Below, one piece after another: positions 46,220-54,441 of a stretch of 64,000 nt of DNA; position 1 is the first letter of the stretch; every line of letters starts with the position of its first letter. The DNA comes from Bryobacter sp. CoA8 C33 (GTDB taxonomy: Bacteria; Acidobacteriota; Terriglobia; Bryobacterales; Bryobacteraceae). The position numbers and the translations under genes were made by a program. A model generated the notes under the pieces. That model was not told the DNA's origin and did not search any database. It worked only from the letters and a program-made list of their open reading frames with translations. Where the stretch lies: NCBI GenBank assembly GCA_019931185.1, contig JAINDK010000050.1, positions 229,589-293,588 on the forward strand, written 5' to 3'.

Positions 46220-47686
46220 ATGAACCGCCGACAACTGCTCGCCTCTCTCGCGGCCCCCCTCCGGGCCGCCTCCGCCCCCTCGCGCCCCAACGTTCTCCTG
46301 CTCAGCGTCGATGACCTCAACGATTGGGTCGGCTGCCTCAAGGGCTACCCCGGGGTGCAGACCCCCAATATCGATCGTCTCGCCCGCGGCGGCGTTCTCT
46401 TTACCGACGCCCACTGTCCCGCCCCGCTCTGTAATCCCTCCCGCACCGCCATTCTTACCGGCCTCCGCCCCTCCACCACCGGCATCTACAACAACGAGCA
46501 GTACTGGCGCCCCAACTACCCCAACCTCGTCACGCTCCCTATGCACTTCCGCCGCCATGGCTACCATGTCGCCGGGGCAGGGAAAATCTTTCATCATGTC
46601 GCTGGCTTCAATCCCCCCGACCAGTGGGACGAATTCCAGCTCCAGCAATTCGACGACCCCTGGTACCGCCGCGCCGATTGGTATCCCTGGAACAAACGCA
46701 TCCCCGCCCCCCCGGGCCACCCCTTCAACGGCCTTTCCAACTTCGCCGGCGAATTCGATTGGGGCGTCCTCCCCACCGCCGAAAAAGACTATGGCGACCA
46801 GCACGCCGTCCGCTTCGCCCAGTCCTTCCTCGCCCGCCCTCAGTCCAAGCCTTTCTTGCTTGCCATCGGCCTCTGGCACCCCCACATCCCCCTTTACGCT
46901 CCCCAGCGCTTCTTCGACCTCTATCCCGAAGCTCGCGTTCATGTCCCTCTCACTCGCGACGACGATCTCACCGACCTCCCCCCTCTCGCGCAAAAGCTCG
47001 CCGCCTTCCGCCGCGACGAATTCGAGCGCATCCGCTCCACCGGCAAGTGGAAGCAATTCGTCCGCGCCTACCTCGCCGCCATCTCCTTTGCCGACTCCCT
47101 CGCCGGCGACGTCATCAACGCTCTCGACTCGAGCCCCCACGCCTCGAATACCATCCTTGTCTTCTGGTCCGACAACGGCTGGCACCTCGGCGAAAAACAA
47201 CACGTCCACAAGTCCACCCTTTGGCAGCGCTCCACTCACGTTCCCCTCATCCTCCGTGCGCCCCAGGCCCGCTTCCACGGCGCCCCCCGCACCCAACCCG
47301 TCTCCACCATCGATCTCTATCCCACCCTTGTCGATCTCTGCGGTCTGCCCTCCCCCGATCGCCTCGACGGTATCTCCCTCCGCCCCTTGCTCGAAAACAA
47401 ATCTGCCCCCCGTCCCCCTGTCGTCTCCACTCACCTGCCCGGCACTCATTGCGTCATCACCAATCGCTGGCGCTACATCACCTATCCCGACGGTGCCGCT
47501 GAACTCTACGACCGCCGCGCCGACCGCCACGAGTTCACCAACCTCGCCTCGCTCCCCCGCCACCGCGCCCTCATCGCCGGTCTCGCCCGCCATGCCCCTG
47601 CCTCGAGCATGCCTCCCGTGCCCGACAACACCCAGTTCAACTTCGACTTTAAAACCCACACCTACCAACGAAAGGCCCAGCCATGA
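46220..47686 (+). CDS. Sulfatase (iduronate-2-sulfatase-like, formylglycine type)
   Basis: A 488-residue exported sulfatase with a twin-arginine-like leader (MNRRQLLASLAAPL). Metal-binding aspartates lie in LLLSVDDLNDWVG. The site modified to formylglycine is Cys71 in APLCNPSRTAILTGLRPS (C-x-P-S-R with TAILTG), and the second metal motif is VFWSDNGWHLGEKQHVHK. Block order and length match the iduronate-2-sulfatase/choline sulfatase branch. It desulfates a glycan or a small sulfate ester outside the cytoplasm. No anaerobic or aerobic maturase is in the window. Downstream LamG-like gene overlaps it by four bases. Confidence 0.9.
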   Translation: MNRRQLLASLAAPLRAASAPSRPNVLLLSVDDLNDWVGCLKGYPGVQTPNIDRLARGGVLFTDAHCPAPLCNPSRTAILTGLRPSTTGIYNNEQYWRPNYPNLVTLPMHFRRHGYHVAGAGKIFHHVAGFNPPDQWDEFQLQQFDDPWYRRADWYPWNKRIPAPPGHPFNGLSNFAGEFDWGVLPTAEKDYGDQHAVRFAQSFLARPQSKPFLLAIGLWHPHIPLYAPQRFFDLYPEARVHVPLTRDDDLTDLPPLAQKLAAFRRDEFERIRSTGKWKQFVRAYLAAISFADSLAGDVINALDSSPHASNTILVFWSDNGWHLGEKQHVHKSTLWQRSTHVPLILRAPQARFHGAPRTQPVSTIDLYPTLVDLCGLPSPDRLDGISLRPLLENKSAPRPPVVSTHLPGTHCVITNRWRYITYPDGAAELYDRRADRHEFTNLASLPRHRALIAGLARHAPASSMPPVPDNTQFNFDFKTHTYQRKAQP

Positions 47687-48423
47687 CCCTCCTGCTCCTG
47701 CTCGCCCTCGCCGCCGACCCCAAAGCCGCCCTCACCTTCCACGCCTCCTTTGACAAAGGCGTCGATGCCGACTTCGCCAAGGGCGATCAGGCCATCTACT
47801 TCGCCCCCTCCTACAAAGACCTCTCCACCGCCGTCAAAGGCCTCGGCCAAGCCCCCGTCGCTCTCGAGAACGGCGCCCTCCGCTTCAAGTCCAAACACAC
47901 CACCGCCCTCTTTTACCGCATTCGCAATAACGTCAATCCCACCGAAGGCACCATCTCCTTCAAGCTCAAGCTCGATCCCGCCCTCGACCTTCCCCCCGAT
48001 TATGTCGATCCCATCCAGTTCACCGACAAAGCCTATAACGATTCCGCCATCTGGGTTGACTTCACCCGCGACGACAAGCCCCGCCTCTTCCGCCTCGGCG
48101 TCTTCGGCGAACTCAAGGCCTGGAACCCCAACAATCTCCCCCCCGACAAGAACCCCAAATTCGACCAGCGCCTCGTCGCCGTCAAGAATCCCCCCTTCTC
48201 CCGCCAGCGCTGGACCCACGTCGTCATCACCTACAAGACCGGCTCCGCCAGCCTCTATCTCGACGGCAAGCTCCAGGGCAATTCGTCTCCCATCACCGAA
48301 CCCTTCACTTGGAATCTCGACCAGGCCACCATCCGCCTCGGCGTCAACTATGCCGGCCTCTTCGATGACCTCTCGGTTTACAACCGCGTCCTCACCCCCG
48401 CCGAAATCGCCAAGCTCAAGTAG
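47683..48423 (+). CDS. LamG/concanavalin-like lectin domain secreted protein
   Basis: A 246-residue protein with a short signal (MTLLLLLALAADPKAA) and one LamG-like jelly-roll: LTFHASFDKGVDADFAKG at its beginning, a middle with GTISFKLKLDPALDLP, and the closing RQRWTHVVITYKTGSASLYLDGKLQGNS and FDDLSVYNRVLTPAEIAKLK. It should bind carbohydrate or act as a structural jelly-roll; no catalytic residues are evident. Its ATG overlaps the sulfatase stop, so they probably act together on the same extracellular substrate. Confidence 0.75.
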   Translation: MTLLLLLALAADPKAALTFHASFDKGVDADFAKGDQAIYFAPSYKDLSTAVKGLGQAPVALENGALRFKSKHTTALFYRIRNNVNPTEGTISFKLKLDPALDLPPDYVDPIQFTDKAYNDSAIWVDFTRDDKPRLFRLGVFGELKAWNPNNLPPDKNPKFDQRLVAVKNPPFSRQRWTHVVITYKTGSASLYLDGKLQGNSSPITEPFTWNLDQATIRLGVNYAGLFDDLSVYNRVLTPAEIAKLK

Positions 48424-48433
48424 CGCGGCCTCC

Positions 48434-49282
48434 CTAGGAGTGCCGCGCGCATACCTCGCGCAACTTCCGCAAGAGCGCCGGTGTCGCCTCGAGCGCCGGC
48501 GCTTTTTCTTCGTACTCGAGCGCCAGATATCCCCGATACTGATTCTCCACCAGCATCTTCGCCACCCGGTCCCAGTCCGACGGCGCCGGGCCATTCTCGT
48601 CCCGCACCATCGCTTTCACCTGAACATTCACCGCATGCGGCGCGATCATCTCAATCTGCTCATAGATCTTCGTCTTGAAGTTCGCCGTGTCCAGATTGAT
48701 CCCCACCCACGGGCTGTTCACCTTCTTGACGATCTTCACGATTGTCTCCGCCCGGTCCGTCACGCCCCCATGATTCTCCAGCCCCAGAATGATGCCGTGC
48801 TGCCCCGCGTATTCCCCCGCCGGCCCTAGCGTCTCCGCCACCCAGCCCGCCGCTTCCTCCTCCGTGCTCGTCTTCGGGATCGCCCCGCCAAACACCCGGA
48901 TATGCCCCGCGCCCAGCTTCGCCGCCACATCCACCCACTTCTTCAAATCCACCAGCGCTGCCTCTCGCGTCGCCCCCGCCGGCTTGGTCAGCTCCGTCCT
49001 CACCGAGATCGAATAGATCTCAATGCCCGCCTTATACGCCGCCCGCTTCAGCGGCATCAGAAAGCTGTCTTCCGTGTTCGGAAACCAGTACACCGTCAGG
49101 TCTACCCCATCCAGCTCCTGCTCCGCCGCGATCCGGATCAGGTCCTCATACTTCAGCTTTCCCTGCTGCAGGTCGTTGCGGAATGAATACGCACACAACG
49201 CCGGCCTCAGCCTCGGCTTCAACCCCGCACCTCGCACCAGCGGCGCCGCCGCCAAACTCAGCAATGTCTCTCTTCTCGTCAT
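48434..49282 (-). CDS. Sugar phosphate isomerase/epimerase family protein (xylose isomerase-like TIM barrel), exported
   Basis: A 282-residue protein. ATG 49282 gives a Tat-type leader MTRRETLLSLAAAPLVRGAG. The TIM barrel shows LCAYSFRNDLQQGKLKYEDLIRIAAEQELDGVDL at strand 1-2, GAGHIRVFGGAIP, LGLENHGGVTDRAE and WVGINLDTANFKTKIYEQI, where Glu, His and Asp residues bind a metal. Related proteins include dehydratases and 3-keto-sugar isomerases that act outside the cytoplasm in Acidobacteriota and Planctomycetes. It faces the LamG gene tail to tail (10 bases) and is close to the DUF1080 gene, suggesting a shared keto-sugar pathway. Confidence 0.8.
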   Translation of the reverse strand: MTRRETLLSLAAAPLVRGAGLKPRLRPALCAYSFRNDLQQGKLKYEDLIRIAAEQELDGVDLTVYWFPNTEDSFLMPLKRAAYKAGIEIYSISVRTELTKPAGATREAALVDLKKWVDVAAKLGAGHIRVFGGAIPKTSTEEEAAGWVAETLGPAGEYAGQHGIILGLENHGGVTDRAETIVKIVKKVNSPWVGINLDTANFKTKIYEQIEMIAPHAVNVQVKAMVRDENGPAPSDWDRVAKMLVENQYRGYLALEYEEKAPALEATPALLRKLREVCARHS

Positions 49283-49302
49283 CTGTATGAGCATATAGCA
49301 AA

Positions 49303-49328
49303 AGGCCCCGGTTTTTCGCCCGGGGCCT
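49303..49328 (-). terminator. Intrinsic terminator of the TonB-dependent receptor gene
   Basis: AGGCCCCGG pairs perfectly with CCGGGGCCT across an 8-base loop. Read on the minus strand it comes twelve bases after the receptor stop and is followed by a short T-run (TTTT). The next minus-strand gene starts 20 bases beyond, so it separates the receptor from the isomerase. Confidence 0.75.
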
Positions 49329-49340
49329 CTTGCCGTCTGC

Positions 49341-52300
49341 CTAGAATGTGACTTTCAGCCCGAGCTGAACTTCTCTCGGCCCGTTCGGCGCCCCTTGCGC
49401 CCCGGTTACCCGCCCGAAGTTCGGGCTCGTGATGTCCCCGTTCGGGTTGTTGAACTTCGGCGTATTCGTGAAATTGAAGCTCTCGAAGCGCAATTCCGCC
49501 TTCCACCGTTCCGTGATGTTGAAGCGTCGGAACAGTGAGGCGTCGACGTTGAACAACCCCGGACCCGTAAACACGTTCCGGCCAATGTTCCCAAATGTCC
49601 CCGCCAACGGTTGCGCGAACGCCGCCCGGTCAAACCACTGCGTATGCGTTCCCACGCCCTTCGGCGTCGTGTACGCCCCCACCAGATTTGGGTCGTTCGC
49701 ATTGCCCGGTGCATTGATGATGCCTCCCGGAACACTCATGTTGAATGGCGTCCCCGTCTGTACCGTCAGGATTCCATTCACCTGCCAGCCCCCGGCGAGA
49801 AACGCCATCGGCCCGCTCGTCAGCATCTTCTTGCCCTTGCCGAACGGCAGTTCATAAATGTAGCTCTGCACGAACACGTGCCGCACATCGCCGTCGGCCC
49901 GTGCCCGGTTCCGCAGCGGATTGATGTAGTACCGGAAGCCGCCATTGTCCGCCCCCGTTGAATCAATCGCCTTCGCCCACGTATACGCTGTCGTCAGGGC
50001 GAAACCGTTGGTGAACCGCCGGTCCAGCTTCGTCTGCAGCGAGTGGTAGTTCGAGTTCGTCCCGAAGTAGATATTGTTGATCGCATCCCGCCGCCCGAAC
50101 AGTACGTTGAACGGCTGCCCGTTGGCGCCATCGCCGATCCGCAACCCCGGGTTCATGTTCAGCACGCCCGTGATCCCCGTGCCCTTGTTGCCCACATACG
50201 CCACCTCGAGCGCCAACTGCTTCGGCAATTGCCGCTGCACCGCCAGGTTCCAGCTTTGTACGTACGCTTCTCTCACGTCCCGCCGCACATAGTTGAATAC
50301 CGACGCCGGAGCCGGGTTGATGATCCCGTTCGAGGGCACCGGAAAGGGCACGAACGCCGGAAAACCCGTTCTCATCGCCCCCGCCGTCGTAAACGCGCTC
50401 ACCGCCTGGAACGAATTGTTTTCCCGTACCGGGAAGTTGAACGCATACCCGTTGTCGGCCAGCGGCACCCACGAGATCCCGTATCCCGCCCGCACCACCG
50501 TCTTTTCGTTGTAGCGGTAAGCCACGCCTAGCCGCGGCGCAAAGCTCGTCTTATAGTTGATCCGTCCCATGTTCAGCGGGTTCTGCCCCACTCCCGCCAC
50601 CTCAAGAGAGTTCGTGAAGGGATTGAAGTTCGACAGCCCGCCCTTGACGCGAGGCACCGCCGGCGGCCATAGCTCATGCCGCAATCCGATATTCATCGTC
50701 AGCTTCGAGTTCACCGTCCAGTTGTCCTGTATATAGCTGAACCACGGCCGTTGCAAAAACGTCGGGAAGATCAGCGGCAGGTCGCGTCCCATCTGGTTCG
50801 GTTGATCGAGGAGAAAGCTCGCGAACGAGTTCGAAAAACTCTGCGCCGATCCGTTCGTCAACTGCCCCGCCGCATTGCGCACCGCCAGAATCGTCGTGCC
50901 TTCCGTGAAGTTGAATCGCCCGCGTGGAGAAAACGTCTGGTTCTGCAGCAACTCATCGCGGTTCCGCCGGTAGTCCACGCCGAACTTGATCGTGTGGTTC
51001 CCGATAATCTTCGTGTTGTTCACAATGAAGTTCAGGTTCGTCTCCCCGCGCTCCCACGGCAGACTCGGTGAATAGCCCACAACCGGGTTCGTAAACCCGT
51101 TGATGATGATGTTCGAAATCCCGCCCGTTACATCGCTCACATTCACTCCGGGGATCCCGATCTCCGTAGACGTCTGCAGTTTGATATCCGCATTCTGCGC
51201 GTCATTGCGGTAGTACATCACTCCGATTCGCACCTCCGAAATGAGCGTCGGGTTCCACACCCGCGTATAGTTCAATGCCGCGTTTGTCGCCCTCTGTATG
51301 CCCGTTCCCGCGAAGTCGCGGAACCCGCCTCCCCTCTCCCCATAGAGCGGCGGATCGAAAATCGTTGAATCTTGCCGCGAGTAGCGCAAGCTCAACCGGT
51401 CGTTGCTCGTCGCCTGCCAGTCCACCTTGATGTCTCCCCCGTCGGTGTCCTTCTTTCGTACCGTTGCCGTTTGGAAATTCTGCAGGAATCCCTCCGTCGT
51501 CGGACTCGGAATCAACGACAGAATCCGCCCCGCGATCGGGCTGATCCGGTTGGCCGGAATCGTCCGGTTCGGAAACGGCGTCCGTCCCGTCCCATCGGCC
51601 GCCCCCGTTGCCGGATCATAAATATCGGTCCCGTTCGTCCAGTTCAAATCCCCACGCCGGAATCCCAGCGTCGGGATCGTCCCTTGATGAAAGTCCCCGC
51701 GCCGGTCCCGGATCCCCTGATAGTCACCAAAGAAAAACAATTTATTCTTGATAATCGGCCCGCCCAGCGTGAAGCCAAAATTGTTCACCGTCGTCACCGG
51801 CTTCGTGTTCGAGAAAAATGGCCTCGCCCCCAGCCTGCTCACCCGGTTGAACTCATACACGCTTCCGTGCAACTCGTTCGTTCCGGACTTGAAGTTTACA
51901 TTCGTTACCGCCCCCCCGGCGCGCCCCAACTCCGCTTCATAATTCGATGTCGTCACGTCCACCGTCTGCAGCGCCTCGATCGGCGGAATCATCGCCGTCA
52001 GCAAACCTGTCCGCTGATTGTTGTCCACACCCTCCAACTGCACGTTGTTCGATAACCGGCTCTGCCCGTTTACACGCGTGGAGACCGAGTCCTGCACATT
52101 GAAAAACTCCGAATGCGGGCGAAAGGCCCGCGTCGCCCCCGGCACCAGATTGATCAGGTTCTGAAAATTCCGGTTGTAGGCCAGCGGCATATCCGCCAGT
52201 TGCTTGGTCTCGATCTTCCGCCCCGTATCCGTCCGGTCCGTCTGCAGCACCGCTGCTTCCGCCGTCACCGAAATCGATTCGCTCACCTGCCCCGGCTGCA

Positions 52301-52616
52301 ACTCAAAGTCCGCGCGCGCCGTCGAGTTCACCAGCACATCCACGTTGTCGCGGATACTCTTGCGGAATCCCGCCACTTCCACTTCCACTTTGTAAACACC
52401 CGGCTGCAGGTTCGGAAACGCAAAGTTCCCGCTTGCATTCGTGCTCCCCAGTTGGCTGATCCCCGTGCCCTTGGCCGTGATCGTCACCTTCGCCGACGCT
52501 ACCAGCGCGTTCGAGCTGTCGGTCACCGTCCCCACCAGCGTCCCGTTCACCGCCTGCCCCATCATCGTTGCTGTGCCAACGATTAGCGCGGCAATTCCTA
52601 AGCAAAACTGCTTCAT
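49341..52616 (-). CDS. TonB-dependent receptor, Oar-like, with carboxypeptidase regulatory-like domain
   Basis: A 1,091-residue outer-membrane protein. ATG 52616 gives a signal peptide (MKQFCLGIAALIVGTATMMGQA) and follows a GGGG-containing ribosome site. Residues about 20-100 form a carboxypeptidase regulatory-like beta-sandwich (NGTLVGTVTDSSNALV, GVYKVEVEVAGFRKSIRDNV), then a plug domain (SVSTRVNGQSRLSNNVQLEGVDNN, NYEAELGRAGGAVTNVNFKSG) and the long beta-barrel ending RWKAELRFESFNFTNTPKFNNP and EVQLGLKVTF. Oar-like receptors of this size are a hallmark of Acidobacteriota and take up large glycan or peptide fragments with TonB. No SusD partner is present. Substrate unknown; nearby glycan genes suggest carbohydrate. 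Confidence 0.92.
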   Translation of the reverse strand: MKQFCLGIAALIVGTATMMGQAVNGTLVGTVTDSSNALVASAKVTITAKGTGISQLGSTNASGNFAFPNLQPGVYKVEVEVAGFRKSIRDNVDVLVNSTARADFELQPGQVSESISVTAEAAVLQTDRTDTGRKIETKQLADMPLAYNRNFQNLINLVPGATRAFRPHSEFFNVQDSVSTRVNGQSRLSNNVQLEGVDNNQRTGLLTAMIPPIEALQTVDVTTSNYEAELGRAGGAVTNVNFKSGTNELHGSVYEFNRVSRLGARPFFSNTKPVTTVNNFGFTLGGPIIKNKLFFFGDYQGIRDRRGDFHQGTIPTLGFRRGDLNWTNGTDIYDPATGAADGTGRTPFPNRTIPANRISPIAGRILSLIPSPTTEGFLQNFQTATVRKKDTDGGDIKVDWQATSNDRLSLRYSRQDSTIFDPPLYGERGGGFRDFAGTGIQRATNAALNYTRVWNPTLISEVRIGVMYYRNDAQNADIKLQTSTEIGIPGVNVSDVTGGISNIIINGFTNPVVGYSPSLPWERGETNLNFIVNNTKIIGNHTIKFGVDYRRNRDELLQNQTFSPRGRFNFTEGTTILAVRNAAGQLTNGSAQSFSNSFASFLLDQPNQMGRDLPLIFPTFLQRPWFSYIQDNWTVNSKLTMNIGLRHELWPPAVPRVKGGLSNFNPFTNSLEVAGVGQNPLNMGRINYKTSFAPRLGVAYRYNEKTVVRAGYGISWVPLADNGYAFNFPVRENNSFQAVSAFTTAGAMRTGFPAFVPFPVPSNGIINPAPASVFNYVRRDVREAYVQSWNLAVQRQLPKQLALEVAYVGNKGTGITGVLNMNPGLRIGDGANGQPFNVLFGRRDAINNIYFGTNSNYHSLQTKLDRRFTNGFALTTAYTWAKAIDSTGADNGGFRYYINPLRNRARADGDVRHVFVQSYIYELPFGKGKKMLTSGPMAFLAGGWQVNGILTVQTGTPFNMSVPGGIINAPGNANDPNLVGAYTTPKGVGTHTQWFDRAAFAQPLAGTFGNIGRNVFTGPGLFNVDASLFRRFNITERWKAELRFESFNFTNTPKFNNPNGDITSPNFGRVTGAQGAPNGPREVQLGLKVTF

Positions 52617-52683
52617 GGCAATCCCCTTCTGCAAAAAAATCAACGTTTGGGGAAATTATACGTGAATCGCGCTCCGGGCGAAA

Positions 52684-52743
52684 GCCTCTAGGTCAGCCTC
52701 TAGGTCAGCCTCTAGGTCAGCCTCTAGGTCAGCCTCTAGGTCA
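52684..52743. repeat. Five perfect 12-bp tandem repeats overlapping a gene's stop codon
   Basis: GCCTCTAGGTCA is repeated five times without a mismatch. On the minus strand each unit is TGACCTAGAGGC and carries TAG in the frame of the small secreted protein's gene, so the natural stop is followed by four further in-frame stops. The unit matches the last codons of that gene (CTG ACC TAG), showing it arose by duplication of the gene end. Confidence 0.9.
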
Positions 52744-53143
52744 GCTTCCTGAGCCGGAACGTCTGCTTCTGGTTGTTCCGGATCGTCACCGCCGCTCCCG
52801 AACCCGACCGCGTCGCCCCTTCCCGCTCCCGCGTCAGCTCCAGCTCTTCCCCCACCAGCCGTCCCGTGAATCGGATCTTCGTCTCGTTGATCTCATTACC
52901 CGCCTGCTCCTGCCGCACCAGCACAAACATCACCAGTGCTCCCGCCACTGTCCCCTTCACGATCGGTGTGCTTTCAAAGTCCCCATACTGCTTGCCTCCC
53001 AGTTGCGTCCCCTTCTGCACGAGTTGGAAGGCGATATCCTCCACCGTCCCATTGCGCCCGGGCATTTGCCCGATCCAGGTCCCGCTCAGGTCCGCGCCCC
53101 ACATTGCCCCCACCAGCAAGCCCGCCACCAGTAGCAGCCTCAT
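52736..53143 (-). CDS. Small secreted protein of unknown function, third gene of the DUF1592/DUF1552 operon
   Basis: A 135-residue protein. The ATG overlaps the DUF1552 stop (ATGA); a longer frame is unsupported. It has a signal peptide (MRLLLVAGLLVGAMWGA) then a compact beta-rich domain opening DLSGTWIGQMPGRNGTVEDI and with GGKQYGDFESTPIVKGTVAG and ALVMFVLVRQEQAGNE, a lipocalin-like strand pattern found in many short acidobacterial secreted proteins. It ends in QKQTFRLRKLT at the first TAG of the tandem repeat. Function unknown; coupling suggests it is part of the same extracellular or periplasmic system as DUF1552 and DUF1592. Confidence 0.65.
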   Translation of the reverse strand: MRLLLVAGLLVGAMWGADLSGTWIGQMPGRNGTVEDIAFQLVQKGTQLGGKQYGDFESTPIVKGTVAGALVMFVLVRQEQAGNEINETKIRFTGRLVGEELELTREREGATRSGSGAAVTIRNNQKQTFRLRKLT

Positions 53144-54441
53144 GTGCGCATCAGCCCCTTCAGCGGCCCCGTGCTGTCGGCAAAGCGTTCTACCGGTGCT
53201 CCAAACGCCTCGAGCATCGATACATACAGATTCGCCAGCGGCGTATCCTCGCCCGAGACGATATGCTGGCCGCCAATCACGCGTCCGCCTCCACCTCCTC
53301 CCAGCACCATCGGCAGGTTGTGCATCCAGTGCCGGTCCCCATCCTGCAGCGCCGAGCCGAATAACACCATGGAATTGTCCAGCACCGTCTTGTCCCCCTC
53401 GCGCATCCCCTCCAGCCGCCGCAGCAAATAAGCATACTGCGCCACATGCCACTGGTTGATGATCTGATACTGCCGCAGCTTGTCCGGGTCCTTGCCATGA
53501 TGCGACACATCGTGATGGCCCGCGTTCACCCCTTCGAGAAAGCGGAAGCTCACATTGCTCACCGCATTGCCAAACATGAACGTCGCTACCCGCGTCGTAT
53601 CCGTCTGAAATGCCACCGCGATCATGTCCAGCATCAGCTTCACATGTTCGGCATGATCCGCCGGCCGCTCCGGCGGCGCTCCTTTGGCTTCGATGGCCGA
53701 CTTCGGCTTCCAGTTCCGCTTATCCCCCGCCGCGCTTCGCTCCACCCTCTGCTCGAGCGAACGCATCACGCTCAAATACTCATCGAGACGGTGCCGGTCC
53801 TCCTTGCTGATTCGCGTGCGCAGTTTACGGGCATCCTCTTGCACCCGGTCAAGCAGCAGCTTGTCCATCTGCGCCGTGTCCGCCCCCACTCCATGCGCCG
53901 CCCGGTAAAGCCGCTCGTATACCGCCCGCGGGTTCAATTCGCGCGCCAGCGGCGTCGTCGCCGAACTCCAGGCTATGTGCGAACCGTAAATGCGCGTGTA
54001 CCCCACCACCGCATCCACGCCGATTGCCACCGGCGTCACTCCCAATTCAAGTGAAGCCAGCGGCGTCTCCTGGCCCGCCTGCCGCGCCGCCACTTGGTCC
54101 ATCGACACCCCGTTGGCAATGTCGGCGCCCGGTGTCTTCTTGATCGTCCGGCACGTCAGAATCGCCGATTCCTTCACATAGTGCCCGTCCCCGCCCCGCG
54201 CCGCCTCATTCCATAGATTCGACAGCACCACTACCTTCTGCTTCAAGTCCCCGAGCGGCGACAGCGTCGGCGACAACTCAAAGTCCCGTCCTTCCCCCTT
54301 CGGCGTCCACATCGGTACATTTACGCCGTTCGGCATGTACAGCATCGCCATCCGCACCGGGTTCTGGCCCGCCCCCAGCGCCTCCATCCACGGCAGGCCC
54401 AGCGCCACGCCCGTACCCCGCAAAAATGTCCGGCGTTTCAT
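53140..54441 (-). CDS. DUF1552 family secreted protein
   Basis: A 433-residue protein with a Tat leader ([20 protein letters not shown]). DUF1552 landmarks follow: RMAMLYMPNGVNVPMW, LSNLWNEAARGGDGHYVKESAIL, SMDQVAARQ, SSATTPLARELNPRAVYERLY and HHDVSHHGKDPDKLRQYQIINQWHVAQYAYLL, ending with FADSTGPLKGLM. The multiple conserved histidines and aspartates suggest a metal-dependent enzyme of the DUF1501/alkaline-phosphatase-like class, but activity is unproven. It overlaps the DUF1592 gene upstream and the small secreted gene downstream by four bases each. This pair always occurs together, so they are probably partners. Confidence 0.88.
   Translation of the reverse strand: MKRRTFLRGTGVALGLPWMEALGAGQNPVRMAMLYMPNGVNVPMWTPKGEGRDFELSPTLSPLGDLKQKVVVLSNLWNEAARGGDGHYVKESAILTCRTIKKTPGADIANGVSMDQVAARQAGQETPLASLELGVTPVAIGVDAVVGYTRIYGSHIAWSSATTPLARELNPRAVYERLYRAAHGVGADTAQMDKLLLDRVQEDARKLRTRISKEDRHRLDEYLSVMRSLEQRVERSAAGDKRNWKPKSAIEAKGAPPERPADHAEHVKLMLDMIAVAFQTDTTRVATFMFGNAVSNVSFRFLEGVNAGHHDVSHHGKDPDKLRQYQIINQWHVAQYAYLLRRLEGMREGDKTVLDNSMVLFGSALQDGDRHWMHNLPMVLGGGGGGRVIGGQHIVSGEDTPLANLYVSMLEAFGAPVERFADSTGPLKGLMRT

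Noticed and set aside
52684..52743. CRISPR array
   Set aside because: Units are 12 bp and contiguous with no spacers; no cas genes in the window.
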